A stretch of 64,000 bases of DNA, taken from positions 486,001 through 550,000 of the forward strand of contig CAUJNA010001724.1 of the NCBI GenBank assembly GCA_963377175.1. The letters are read 5' to 3'. The notes beneath the pieces were generated by a model that searched no databases, was not told the DNA's origin, and saw nothing but the letters and a program-made list of their open reading frames with translations. The position numbers and the translations under genes were made by a program. Shown here piece by piece: positions 18,788 to 29,500 of the stretch (position 1 is the first letter of the stretch; every line of letters starts with the position of its first letter). This stretch comes from Effrenium voratum (lineage: Eukaryota; Sar; Dinophyceae; Suessiales; Symbiodiniaceae).

Positions 18788-20802
18788 GCAAGAAGGTGTC
18801 GTATTTGGTTCGCGGACATGCCCACGAACATGCGACGCGATCCATCCCTGAGATCAATCTCAAGGACAACTCCTTCGACTACGCAGCCGTCGCCAAATGG
18901 ATCCAACGACGATATGACTGGAACTGCACCCAATACACTCTTCTTCAGGCCACGTCCACATCGAATCGGTTCGAGGTCTATGTCGAGTACGCGCCGGCCG
19001 GGCAGCAATGGAACGGGCTCAGTTTCATGCCGCTACGCATTCGCGCGTTCACCGGCCACAACGATTGGGTGACCGAGGCCAGCGGCTTTGACAATATTCC
19101 TGGAGATCCCATTGCAATGGATGCCAATTACACCATTGAGCACGCAAAGAAGGGTGTGCGACCGGGCTTCTGCAAAGACTTCTCGGACGCACGCCGAAAG
19201 GCGCTGCCCAAAATCGCCTACCACACGTGCAACATGCAGAATTTCTTTGACATCATCTACATGGGCATCTTTCCGGGCGGAATGGGAGACCGGCAAACCT
19301 CGCGTGGTCACGCCTACCTAACGGTAGTGCCTCCTTGGGACAGGCATGGCCGGAAGGCGGGTGGTGCGCGTGCTGACCGACCCATCAACATCGCCGTCGA
19401 TGTGGAAGCCCTGGTGACGGAGGATTGGATCACGAACAAGGTCCTCATTTACGCCTACGACGCTGAATGTGCAAAGTTTATCTGGTCTAACCGGATGTAT
19501 GTCAGCGTCAGACGGAATTACCAGGACAGCATCAAGAAGTATCGGGAAGAGACCCAGAAGGGCGTTGTCGGGACCCCAGTGCTGGAATCGTTCATGGCGA
19601 AGGCAGAGAAGGAGTGTAAGCTCTATTACAAACAGTGGGCCCCGACGGCGTGCCGCGACATGACGCGGCCCCACCGCATTGGCAATGTGACGAAGGTCAG
19701 GGGCATTTACGATGAGAACCTCCCGAAGGAAGAGCAGGTCGCGCTTGAATTCGAGACCGCCCGCTATGGCCTCTACAGAAACTGGGCCCGAGCTGTGACG
19801 CAGCAGCCCGGGGAAACCCGAGGCCGGAGTGGTTTGTGGCAGGACTTGGATCCCAACAAGCAGAAGTCGACCAACTGGCGCTTCGCGGAGGTCATGCACA
19901 TCCCCGACGTTGAGTGCCCGCGCTGCAAAATCCTCATCCCGGTCGGCACCATCAACTGCTTCCAGTGTGACCGTCTCATGGAGCGCATGCCCGATATCAA
20001 GAAAATAGCCAGGGTCGTCCGATTGCAGGAGATGGCCAACAGCTTGGGCGTGCCGCTTTCCATGGACCAGGTTGAGACTCAGATCTTGACGCAGAGGAAG
20101 GATGCGCGAGGGGATCGAAGCGCAAGAGGGGGCCTCGGGATCATGAAGGACATTGCCAAGAAAGCAGTTCTTCGCAACAAGGAGTACGCCACGTTGTACG
20201 AGAGGCTGATCAATGACCCCTTCTATGCCTACACTGCCGCGCGGGGAGACCTGACGCCGTCCGCCCTCGAGTTTATCGAGAAGGTGGCACGATGCATTAT
20301 TCCGAGTTTCGGGAGAACCAAGGAAATGATCCAAGGAAGCGTTGCTGTGCCGAAATATCACGCACGGCTAACGCTGGTGCCGCCAACGGAGGACGTGCAG
20401 GAGGTCGATCCGAAGGACGTGTATGTGGTGCATGGTGGCAGATTTCTGGAACCAGAACAATTTGCTGCATTGTATGGAAGCCTTGACAAGAGCAACCGCT
20501 ACCCCGTGATGGGCTGGACCCAGGATTTCTCGTCTGTGGGAGACCCCGAAATGGTATTGGTTGAGTTGCTTTGCTTCGTCGAAGAGGAGATCCCCGGCAT
20601 CGAGATCCCTGGACGAGCCACCCCGCTCCCTGCAGTTGTCGGTGTGACGCGCAAGCCCATTCCGCAGCTCCGGGAGACCGGTGGCCAATGGCAAGATCGT
20701 TGGAGCCAGTCGTACTGGGGAAGCTGGGGCCAATCCTGGGACTCATGGTGGTCTGATGATCAGCGCCCGTGGAAGAGCTCCCGCAATTGGGATTGGCGAT
20801 GA
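18559..20802 (+). CDS. Tpt1/KptA-like RNA 2'-phosphotransferase with zinc ribbon
   Basis: Open frame overlapping the previous ORF by 229 bp in the -1 frame, with no ATG before the domain, so it was probably read as part of the polyprotein. Tpt1/KptA hallmarks in order, numbered from the TTG at 18784: SYLVRGHA (Arg10, the LRH position), NRFEVY (61-66, the KRFE-like motif), IRAFTGHN (86-93, the RAxxGH loop), AYHTCNMQNFFDIIYMGI (145-162, the HGT/GL segment), SRGHAYL (173-179, the RxHVHLS position) and INIAVDVEALV (201-211). The family moves an RNA 2'-phosphate to NAD+. A C-x2-C-x10-C-x2-C zinc ribbon lies near 19915-19968. The C-terminus (20690-20800) is rich in W, S, Q and R. The enzyme family is recognised; activity here is inferred. 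Confidence 0.75.
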   Translation, partial: QNDCSSQCCDTKGEIKGNANAEIRGPEITPKAKAVSKAAGKVGETRGQAAEPKREWIKCSGIKIPQIQNYGRRTFLSKKVSYLVRGHAHEHATRSIPEINLKDNSFDYAAVAKWIQRRYDWNCTQYTLLQATSTSNRFEVYVEYAPAGQQWNGLSFMPLRIRAFTGHNDWVTEASGFDNIPGDPIAMDANYTIEHAKKGVRPGFCKDFSDARRKALPKIAYHTCNMQNFFDIIYMGIFPGGMGDRQTSRGHAYLTVVPPWDRHGRKAGGARADRPINIAVDVEALVTEDWITNKVLIYAYDAECAKFIWSNRMYVSVRRNYQDSIKKYREETQKGVVGTPVLESFMAKAEKECKLYYKQWAPTACRDMTRPHRIGNVTKVRGIYDENLPKEEQVALEFETARYGLYRNWARAVTQQPGETRGRSGLWQDLDPNKQKSTNWRFAEVMHIPDVECPRCKILIPVGTINCFQCDRLMERMPDIKKIARVVRLQEMANSLGVPLSMDQVETQILTQRKDARGDRSARGGLGIMKDIAKKAVLRNKEYATLYERLINDPFYAYTAARGDLTPSALEFIEKVARCIIPSFGRTKEMIQGSVAVPKYHARLTLVPPTEDVQEVDPKDVYVVHGGRFLEPEQFAALYGSLDKSNRYPVMGWTQDFSSVGDPEMVLVELLCFVEEEIPGIEIPGRATPLPAVVGVTRKPIPQLRETGGQWQDRWSQSYWGSWGQSWDSWWSDDQRPWKSSRNWDWR

Positions 20803-21084
20803 ATGAGCGATCTCTTCAACAATATTTTCAATCTTCGGCTGACATCCATTTACATTTCAAATTCAATATTCATTATACTTCTCAATCCATGTTGGCCGAG
20901 GATCAATGTACAGTGCATGAGCACGCCTCGCGAGAGCGACGGTCAGTGGAGGCGGAAGACCTTAACTGCCGGTTGCTCGAATCCAAGTGCTTGTGTACTG
21001 CAAAAGGACTTCATGCCGATCGGGTTTCTTTGGTTGTTTTATCCCTTTCATTTGTCCTCCTGTTTCACATTCGGGCACGGGGGG
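20803..21084 (+). other. 3' untranslated region and polypurine tract of the copia element
   Basis: Non-coding gap between the last ORF and the 3' LTR. It ends with ACGGGGGG at 21077-21084, a candidate polypurine primer for plus-strand DNA. Confidence 0.55.
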
Positions 21085-21246
21085 TGTAGTTTGTAACGTG
21101 ATGCATTTATCAACCATGTAAAACCCCAATGCATGAATGTCTCACTTGCGCAGTCTCATCATTACGACTGCGTATGGCTCAAGGAAAAAGCGCGCTGAGT
21201 ACAGGGTTCATTTGTGACCCTTCCCGGTTGTTTAACCTGTTCTATA
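21085..21246 (+). repeat. 3' LTR, 162 bp
   Basis: Identical to the 5' LTR over all 162 bases. Followed by GATTG at 21247-21251. Confidence 0.95.
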
Positions 21247-21251
21247 GATTG
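21247..21251 (+). repeat. Target-site duplication (3') of the copia element
   Basis: GATTG, matching 8518-8522. The empty site would read CAAC-GATTG-CTTG. Confidence 0.9.
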
Positions 21252-23469
21252 CTTGTCTCCACAAAGATGCATATTCCCCACAGACTAATTACCCCTTCTC
21301 CCAAGCAAAAGGGGGACACGACTCATAGTCGTCTCCCGACAAGCTACCCACCCAAACGCGAAACAGCTTGACTGCCAGGGGCCATTGGCGCCGGACGCTG
21401 GGCATGGCCGAAAAGAAGCCGTGCCCAGCAAAAGTGCGAGAAGGGGAGCACCTAAAATTGCATTGCACTTAGAAAGTGGTGAGTAAGCCTGGTTCTAACC
21501 TACTTACCATGGTTATAAGTTATAAGTCTCCTGTGAGTGGCTCATAACCAGGCGCACTACCCACTTCCTAAGAACACTGCCCTTTGCAGCAGGACAGACA
21601 TGCCCCGTTGGCTTCTCTTCAGCCAGCCAATAGACTGAGCACCCCCCAAAAATCAAACCAAATGCAAACACATGTGTATGCATTGGGGTCAGAAAGCTTC
21701 TTTCATACAAAGCCGACTGACGTGTGATACTGCTTCGGATCTCAGACAGCAATCAATGCGGATGCCACGGGTACTGTAGCCTAACATCCCACCAGGTGTG
21801 AGAAGTCCACGCGAGCAAATCGCATACGATCGCGTGCGACACGCCAGAGTTGCTCATGCGCGTGCAAGGAAGCTGCGCATGCGCCCAAGTGTTGCTATGT
21901 AGGGGTGTGTTGTGTGCTTTTGCTCCTGGATGGGTTGTTCTAGGCCCCCCCCCTGGAAACAGCCTCCATGTCCAGCAGCCTTTGGCGCAAGCAGAGGGGA
22001 GTTGACTGCGTGTCTCAAGCCCGCTGCCCTGTAAAGAGCTGGTTCAAAACCGACCGTTAAAACAAGACTCAGCTTGGCTCACACGTGGACTGGCTGAAAA
22101 CTGTCTTTTGAGACCGGTGACCCAGGTCGAGTTGTTTTGGAAAATTATGTTCGTGCAATATGTATTTGTTTGCGGCTCGGCACCCTGGTTGGGTTGGTGC
22201 GAAAGGGAAACCAAACGACTCAATTTGAGGCTCACGGCCTGCTTTACGCCCGCGGAGCTTGGAACAAAGCCAGCAGTGTTGGCTCCCAGCCATGCATGGC
22301 CGAAGGCGGGATCCTTCGCAACGTGCGCGTTCGTATGGGGGGAGCCCTTGACGCGTTGGCCTTTATAAGGGCTCTTTGTTTGGATGTTAGGGTACATGAA
22401 TGTAATATTATGAGTAGTTGGCAGGAGAAAGTTTCACTTGCCTTTTGTTTGCCGGCCTTTTTGGTTGGAGTACGTGTTTTGCGCGGATGATAGCTCAGTT
22501 TGGGGTTGCGGGGTCGGCTAGCCCGAAAGCAAAGGCCTGAGAAGCGCTGCTCGAAACTCTCCGAGGGAGTCAGCAACACAAAGGGGTTTCTCCAAGAGAA
22601 TTTCCATAAGCCCCTTGAGTGTGATTCGCATAGATCAAACAGAATCGGACCACTCCTTCGAAGCGCGAGCCAGGGCAAGGCGAGCAAGAGGCCTTGGCAA
22701 GGGAGGGACGACGATTCACCAGGGTTTCTTAAAGGATGGGAGATTGTGCAAAATCCAGCTGTTTACCAGCTGTTTCAGAGAGGCTTCTGCCTGTACCGCG
22801 TGATCTTTAGATGTGTCCTTTAAGGGACCCGGTTTGCACCCGCCGCACCAAACTTGGAATTTTGCGAGGTTTTTTGCATGAGGCTTGGCAACAATGAGCC
22901 CTGTCGCACGGAATACTTGGCCGAGTTGAATTCTTGCCCTAAGCGTCGGAGGGAGGCGCAGGATCCCCGCAATGAAGTAAAGGGCCTGCAGAAGGACTGG
23001 GGGGCTGGGGGGGGGGAAGCTTTCTCATTCCATGTTTGTTAGAGGGAGAGTAGCGTTTCAGAAGCCTGCTCAGAAGCATACTCAGCCATGCCCAACTTCT
23101 CCAGAGCACACTTTATTTCAATCTATGCATCTATCTCATCCCACTTCAGCTTTCATTGGTTTTGCCCATTGGCAGAGACGCTTGCCTGAAATAGCTTTGC
23201 TACCTTCTGGAGCAACGCAAAGGCTGCTGTGAAAGAGGCTGATGCTGCGCACCAACACTTGCCGCGAACAAGAGAACGCTCAAACGCGAACTTCCTTTTC
23301 AGTCCGCGCATCTACCCTGTGGTTCTGATGTTTGAGCAATCTCGCCTTGGCCAGCAAGGCTGGGTAACAAGTCTCCTTGCACCATGAGCCCATGTGGCCG
23401 AATATGCTTGTCGAACGCAAAGGCCAGCTTCGGCGGGGCAATCTCCTCCGCAGCGGCGGGGTCCTGTAG

Positions 23470-24255
23470 TCAAAGTTTCAACGCGAACATCCAGAACACA
23501 TGCAGCAAGTCGACAGCATGCCCCCGCGCTCTCCGAAAAGCAGACCTGTGCAGGTCGACGCGCGCTTTGACGGATAGTGATGGCACCAACGCCACTGGCT
23601 CAGAGGTTGACACCCAGAAGTCTCTTGCGTGTGAATGATGAGCCCATCGGACAAGCAGACGCACAACATGCCTGCCTTTGCTCAGCACCTCCTTCTTTGC
23701 GGGTGTCACAGGCATCAAGCCCGCGGCGTGGAGATCGGCATGGGTGATCACGTTGTCGCGTTGTTGCCTGCAGGGGCTTGAGCTTTGCCCCCGCCCATTT
23801 CTCGCATGTTCCTGGTCAGAAACCCCAGCTTCGCGGCAAGGCTCCTCTGCTTCCCAAACTAAGACCAGGGGCTGCCCCGGAGTGACCAACTTGCGCTGTA
23901 AAACTTCCAGGTCCTTATGCAGAGGACAAGGGCAAGGACCCTCCATCTTAAACCTAAATCGCAGACAAGGCTTTGGCGAGAGCCGAGCTTCCGCAAGTTT
24001 TTCAAGGCGGCTCTCCTTTTTCTCTGCAGCTGCAGAAAGGCCGGCGTGTGCACACAGGTGTGTCGCAAGACGTGCTGGAGATGGGGGAGAGTAGGTTTCT
24101 GATCCCCGCGCAAATCGCCCGCCGATTCTTTGCCTTGCCATCCAGCACGGCCCTCGGCGCATTTTGGCCACAGCAGATCCTCTCATGAACGCTGCCCGCA
24201 AGACAGGCAAGTAGTGCTTCAGAGTGACTTGGGTGGGCAGCAGGAAATCCACCAA
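23470..24255 (-). CDS. Hypothetical ORF, unrecognised
   Basis: A 261-codon open frame, the longest in 21.3-26.5 kb. The translation is rich in Arg, Ala, His and Cys with no motif I recognise. An overlapping minus-strand frame (24002-24367) also gives protein-like sequence, so this may be a frameshifted remnant of a mobile element rather than a gene. Confidence 0.25.
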   Translation of the reverse strand: MVDFLLPTQVTLKHYLPVLRAAFMRGSAVAKMRRGPCWMARQRIGGRFARGSETYSPPSPARLATHLCAHAGLSAAAEKKESRLEKLAEARLSPKPCLRFRFKMEGPCPCPLHKDLEVLQRKLVTPGQPLVLVWEAEEPCREAGVSDQEHARNGRGQSSSPCRQQRDNVITHADLHAAGLMPVTPAKKEVLSKGRHVVRLLVRWAHHSHARDFWVSTSEPVALVPSLSVKARVDLHRSAFRRARGHAVDLLHVFWMFALKL

Positions 24256-25030
24256 GGGTAGATCTATTTGAGCTTCCTCTGCCCGTGTTTACAGGCGCCA
24301 CGTAAATCACGCGAGAGTTGCGAGCTGGTTGCTGCTTGTGCGCTGAGCAATCGAATGCTGCAGGCAAAGGTTGATGACCGCATGAAGCGTTTCAATTGCA
24401 GCAGCTCTCACTCAAGGATGTGCTTCCCTCCGCTTGCGCTGGACTGCAAAAAACTTCACTAAAGCCCTTGTCTCTTGCTCATGCTTGCCTTGATTTGCGG
24501 CGGACAGGTCATGGCACGAAGCTGCTCGGGTGTCTGCTTTGTGCACAGGGTGTTCAGCTGCCCTTAGAGAGGCGGGGCTCGCAGCTTAAATGTCGTTTTC
24601 ACCCGGGACCTGTGTGAGCAAAAAATTAGCTTGAACCATTGCGCGCTGATCAGCCGCAGTGGACCAGTGAAGACTTGCAAGTGCAAATTTGGCCGCTGGG
24701 CCGCTGGGCCGCTGGTCAGCGAAGTTCGCTGGTCCGCTGGTCCGCTGCTGGGCGCGCTCTTATTCCTCTGTTTGTTGAACTGGTCACCCTTTTGGTTCTT
24801 TGTTGTTCCAAGGGGCTGGGGTCGGGTTTTAACTGTCTCTTTCTTCTTGGTGGGTTTGGGTGTGTGTTTAAGAAGGCCACTGGGGTTCCACTCACTGTAG
24901 AAAAGCCTGGTCGGCTGGCCAGCTCCCGGACTTTGGAGAGGGCTCCTACTGGGAGGCGCGCGTGGGGAAGGGCATAGCTGGGCAAGAGGCAGGTTGGGGA
25001 CCAAGAAGGGGAAGGTCTGACACCCTAAAA

Positions 25031-25167
25031 AGAATGAGAAAGAGAGAGGAAGAGAAAGAGGCCAAACAGCTGAAAGAATGCAGATAAGGAAGGAGAGAGA
25101 AGGAAGGAGGGAGGGAGGGAGGGAGGGAGGGAGGAGAACGAGAGAGAGGGAGAGAGAGAAAGAGTTT
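25031..25167 (+). repeat. Polypurine tract with GGGA repeats
   Basis: Almost pure A/G over about 135 bases, with seven tandem GGGA units near 25103-25133. A mirror-repeat purine tract can form triplex DNA. No gene is seen here. Confidence 0.7.
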
Positions 25168-26261
25168 CGGTTGGGCGCATTGTTTGGGTTTTGCTGACAA
25201 CTTCAGAAGCTGAAAACTGCAATTCCCCCACAACCCACTACTTGGGGGGGCGGGGGGAAAACTGGTGCCAGTTGTGTTGTGCCATCTTGGCAGGCTGATT
25301 TTTGTCCTGAATGGCCAAGACAAATTGCAGAAATGGATTGGCATCCAGTGAATTCGACACAGGGCGCGATGGAGGTCTTGAAGAGATCAGCTTGCATGGC
25401 TGCAGCGCACTGGAAAATCTAGTTCAATAAAGACATGGCAGCAAGGCCTACTGGAAAGTCACAGCGACCATTCTGGACGGCCCCCTTAGCCTCAATGCAG
25501 CCAGCTGGGAACAGTCTGTGACGAAACTGCGCAACAGCCGCAACTGCACATCCAAGAACGCTTCGGCCACGTTGTCGCTCGTCCAGCTCATGCGGGTCAT
25601 TCTTATTTGATTGGGCTTTTGTGCTGACAGGAGCACTATGTGAAAGCAGCTGCGGAGGGAGAGGACGCGATGTGACTGAGTGTCAACATGCTTTGCTAAC
25701 CTTTTAAGCAGATCAAGTTGATCCGCACCAACCGCCGGGACTTTCCTTTTGTCGCAAGCAGTTGAACTAAACTACCAAATCGCCCTGTCCCCAGCACAGG
25801 TCTGTGCAAGAGTCAGTCGCCAGGATGTCTATGATTGGTTGGTGGGGCGGAGCCCTCAGAAACGCTGCCTGAGACCCAAGCCGCTTCCGTTTTGCCTCTT
25901 CTTCGTTTTTGGGACGACGTCTCAATACCTCAGCAATCTTTGGACTTCGACAGTGACTATGCCCCACTAGCCGCCAGCAGATTGCAGCCTGGCCGCCGGC
26001 CGCTTTTCAAGGATGGACAAGGATGGACAAACCAGCTCAAATCTACTGGGCAAAATCTACCGGCCTTTCTTCGCGTTCAACTCTAAGCCATGATGGTGGT
26101 GCAACCGAAGCGTGCAAGTCCCAGCACTGTCCCGTTCCGAAATATTCCCAGGCCCATGAAGAGCTGTTGCGAAGTGCGGCACGGAACCCAAAAAATGGGC
26201 GGGCTCCTTTTGGTTCCCTTTAAGGCAGCCCCAAGGCCTGCCCAGCCTAAAGGCATTCCAA

Positions 26262-26370
26262 CTTCCATGTGCTTAAGAATACGCGTTATTTTCTCTTTTT
26301 GGTTTTAAAGGGGGAATCTATCACTACTGGCAATGTTTGCTCAGTTTTTCCAGAGGACGACAAAACTTGG
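26262..26370 (+). repeat. MITE/introner-like family A copy
   Basis: Starts CTTCCATGTGCTTAAGAAT, has the core GGGAATCTATCACTACTGG and ends CGACAAAACTTGG. It lies 140 bp upstream of the HAD start codon, in the probable 5' flank or UTR. Confidence 0.7.
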
Positions 26371-26509
26371 TGGCTCCGAGCCATCCCCTTAGCTTTTTAG
26401 TTTTTTTAGTGTGTAGTGCGGTTTTCCATTCAACCCACTAAAAGGCAGCCCAGAAAAGAATTAGATCTCAAGGTAAAGGACGCATGAGTTGGCTTGCTTG
26501 CGCCGATCG

Positions 26510-29500
26510 ATGTCTGTTGACACTGTGGATGTGGCCACGTGGCAAGAGCTGGCGGAGCGTCCCTTGGAGTGAAGTTGTCTCAAGGATACGCGCGTCGATG
26601 TCTGCACAGTAAAAGTTGTATACACTCACTCACTCACTCACTCACTCACTCACTCACTCACTCACTCACTCACTCACTCACTCACTCACTCACTCACTCA
26701 CTCACTCACTCACTCACTCACTCACTCACTCACTCACTCACTCACTCACTCACTCACTCACTCACTCACTCACTCACTCACTCACTCACTCACTCACTCA
26801 CTCACTCACTCACTCACTCACTCACTCACTCACTCACTCACTCACTCACTCACTCACTCACTCACTCACTCACTCACTCACTCACTCACTCACTCACTCA
26901 CTCACTCACTCACTCACTCACTCACTCACTCACTCACTCACTCACTCACTCACTCACTCACTCACTCACTCACTCACTCACTCACTCACTCACTCACTCA
27001 CTCACTCACTCACTGAGTTCCTGGACTTGAGTCACTCTTTGGGTTTGGACCATTTTAGTGGTCAATACAAAGTTTGGACTTTTTTGTGCCATCCACCTAG
27101 GAAATAGGTCTAATATGTATATGCCTACATATGTATATATATATACATATATATATATATATGTACATAGTATATGTAAAAAAATGCATGCGCAGCTCGC
27201 CCAGAAGTCCGTACCTCGTTTGATCCGAGCTCCTGCATCCATCCCGTGCAGATTCATATCAATAGATAGTATTTGCATAGTTTATGGCGAGCTCTGGGGG
27301 GGTTAAACGAGCGGATGCCATGGTAAAGACCCTCCACTTCCTTTCCTTGCAGGTTTTGGAATTAATGTTAACCCCAGCCAAAAAATAACTGTCTAAAAAT
27401 ATAGGGATGTCCCTGGTGTTGGTGGGGATTTATCACTTTTGGAGGGAACACCCCCAAAGTTATAAACAGGGGTTTATTATTCCGGGGTCAACATGATTGT
27501 AAAATGTGCAGATATATGGTATGAGGCATCAGCTGAATCCTTGATCTGCTCATGGCTGTATCACCAGGCCATGGACTCATCAGGGCATGAAAATGCAATC
27601 AGCCTTTGCCAAGCTTCCTGACCAGCCTGGTTGTTTTGGATTTGGCTCCTGTGGGCCCTGCTTACAAATCTGAGCTACCCGCATAAAGGGGCGATCGGGC
27701 ACTTGGTAAGTGGCTAGTAAGCCTGGTTATGACCCACCAGAGCCACAGTTGTTGAGTCTCCGTTCAGTGGGTTCTTTCCACCCGGCTTGCGCTTAGCTGA
27801 CTTACCCTGCCCCATCTCCTGACTTCCCCTGCGCTTTAAGTAGTTCAAACAGTTGCCTGATCTGACCTTTCGGTTTTCCCAAATTTTGGTCCCCATTTTT
27901 AGTGGAGGTGCCAAAAGGTGATCACCTTTTATTTCTGGGTCCTTGGGGCAAATGAGTATAGAAAATGGTATGAACCCTCAGCTCATGAGCCCTTCCACTT
28001 CCCTGACGTACCCATGGATCGCGTCGATATCCAGGCTATGACGGCTTCATCTTCGACCTCTTCGGGGTCCTCCACGACGGCTGTGGCGCCCTGCCGGGAG
28101 CGCCGGAGCTGATCGCCCGGCTGCGGAAGCGCCTAAACCGAACTCCAGTTGAGATGGGTGGAGTACTGGGAGAAACCACCTACCAACTGCACGACTTGGT
28201 CCAGAGGTGACATAGTTGATTATGTGTTCCCCCCCAAAAAAAAACATCAAAAAGAGGCTGTAGCTCATTTAAAACACAGTTCACCTGGCAAATGCAACAC
28301 TCCGGCTAGGTGGCCGCACGGCCAAAAGCATCCACCGGGCCTGGGTTGATGTTGGACCTTGAGCAAAACTGGTTGTTTTCCCTGTGACAGCCTGCAAAAA
28401 AAGGGGGTACCTGCAGAAGAAAGTGGCATTACTGTTTCATGGCTCCACATTGCCAGAATGGTCGATATACTTACAAGAAAAAGATGAATACCTTTCCTTG
28501 TGTCAGCCGGCCTGCTGTGCTCAGGATGAACAAGAAGCTGGTGATTCTGAGCCACTGGGATGCTCTTCGGAGCGAGCCGCGTTGCCCCAAAAGCTGGGTT
28601 TGCCCAAACGTTCGGGCCCTGAACGCACGTGTCTCCAAGAGGGTGAAACTTACAAAGCATATGATCCTTGTTTCTCTCCCAGGGGTACCTTCAATCTTCA
28701 CAAACAAAAAGAAACAAATAACAAAAACATCAGCAAACAAGGGGCTACCTTGGCAAAAACGGGCGACTCCCACTTCAGACGCAAAATGGCCCCGATGTTC
28801 GGGCGGAGCCACGCTTCGCTGACGGCGAGGCTCCGGGCTCCCAGGCTTCCGGCTCCCGAGCCCCACGGCTCCCGAGCCCCAAAGGTTAGCTTCAGGGCCG
28901 GGCACAGTCTTGAAGCATCGTGAGAAACACGAAGTGAAGAACACGAAGCTTGTCGGGTTTCTGGTTGTTTCTCAACATAAACCGGGGGAGGGATTCTGGG
29001 GTTGGTCTTTTTTTTACGAGCTCCGCTCGACCAATGGTTGGTTCTTGATGTTTGCAAGCCTGCTTGTGGTAAGTGGGCACCAGACAGAAGATGAGAATTG
29101 TCTGGTTATTTCTGCGATTCAACGATTGTTGGCTGGAAGCAAGACACAGGCAAGGGAACAGCTGGAAAGAGGATGTCCTGCAGATGTGTTGGCATCTTCC
29201 GTGATTGCTTCATGTTTTTTCCAGCTACATGCTTGGCTCGCGCTCAACTTTTGTTTGGCTTCAAGTGGCCGCGTGCATTTTGGGCAACTCTCTGAGGCAA
29301 CTCTTCCAAGCGCGCGGAGTGGGCGCTCAAGGAGACCGGGTCAGGCCAGGTCAAGCCAGAAGCTGAGCCACAAGAGCCCAGATGAAACACCCCCGATGGA
29401 TTTTCATGGGGCTTCCCATTTCTCACTATTTCCTGGCTTTTAAGCATCTTTTTGGGGGAAGACCGAATTTTAGTGGTCTTTTTTTTGGCCAATCGCTCAG

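Larger units (their letters stand above)
8523..21246 (+). mobile_element. Copia-type LTR retrotransposon with accessory SGNH and Tpt1-like domains
   Basis: A 12,724-bp element bounded by identical 162-bp LTRs and a 5-bp target duplication. Order: LTR, candidate primer-binding site (8685-8697), gag (8727-10439), pol with CCCH fingers, protease, integrase, RT and RNase H, then a methyltransferase-like domain (about 16270-16930), an SGNH-hydrolase-like domain (about 17370-18080), a Tpt1/KptA-like RNA 2'-phosphotransferase (18784-19540), a zinc ribbon, a purine tract and the 3' LTR. Integrase before RT places it in the Ty1/copia order. The extra 4.5 kb after RNase H is far beyond a typical 5-kb copia element. 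The frame is broken at about 10375, 15472, 15778 and 18600. Identical LTRs indicate a very recent insertion, so the breaks are either recent mutations or sequence errors. Confidence 0.95.
21252..26509. other. Intergenic stretch without recognised genes
   Basis: Holds a repeat with AAGCCTGGTT near 21487-21560 (relatives near 27713 and 45990), the minus-strand hypothetical ORF at 23470, a CCGCTGG short-repeat cluster near 24690-24760, the purine tract at 25031 and a family A copy at 26262. The promoter and spliced-leader acceptor of the HAD gene should lie at its right end, but I cannot pinpoint them. Confidence 0.5.

Noticed and set aside
19318..20361. Minus-strand ORF of 347 codons opposite the Tpt1-like region
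   Set aside because: Long only because the sense strand is GC-rich; the sense frame holds all conserved motifs.
26539..27107. Two long ORFs encoding Thr-His-Ser-Leu repeats
   Set aside because: Pure translation of the CACT microsatellite, which lies in intron 1 of the HAD gene.
28384..28923. ORF of 179 codons
   Set aside because: It runs over the 26-bp HAD exon at 28525-28550 in another frame and over intron on both sides; no motif of its own.
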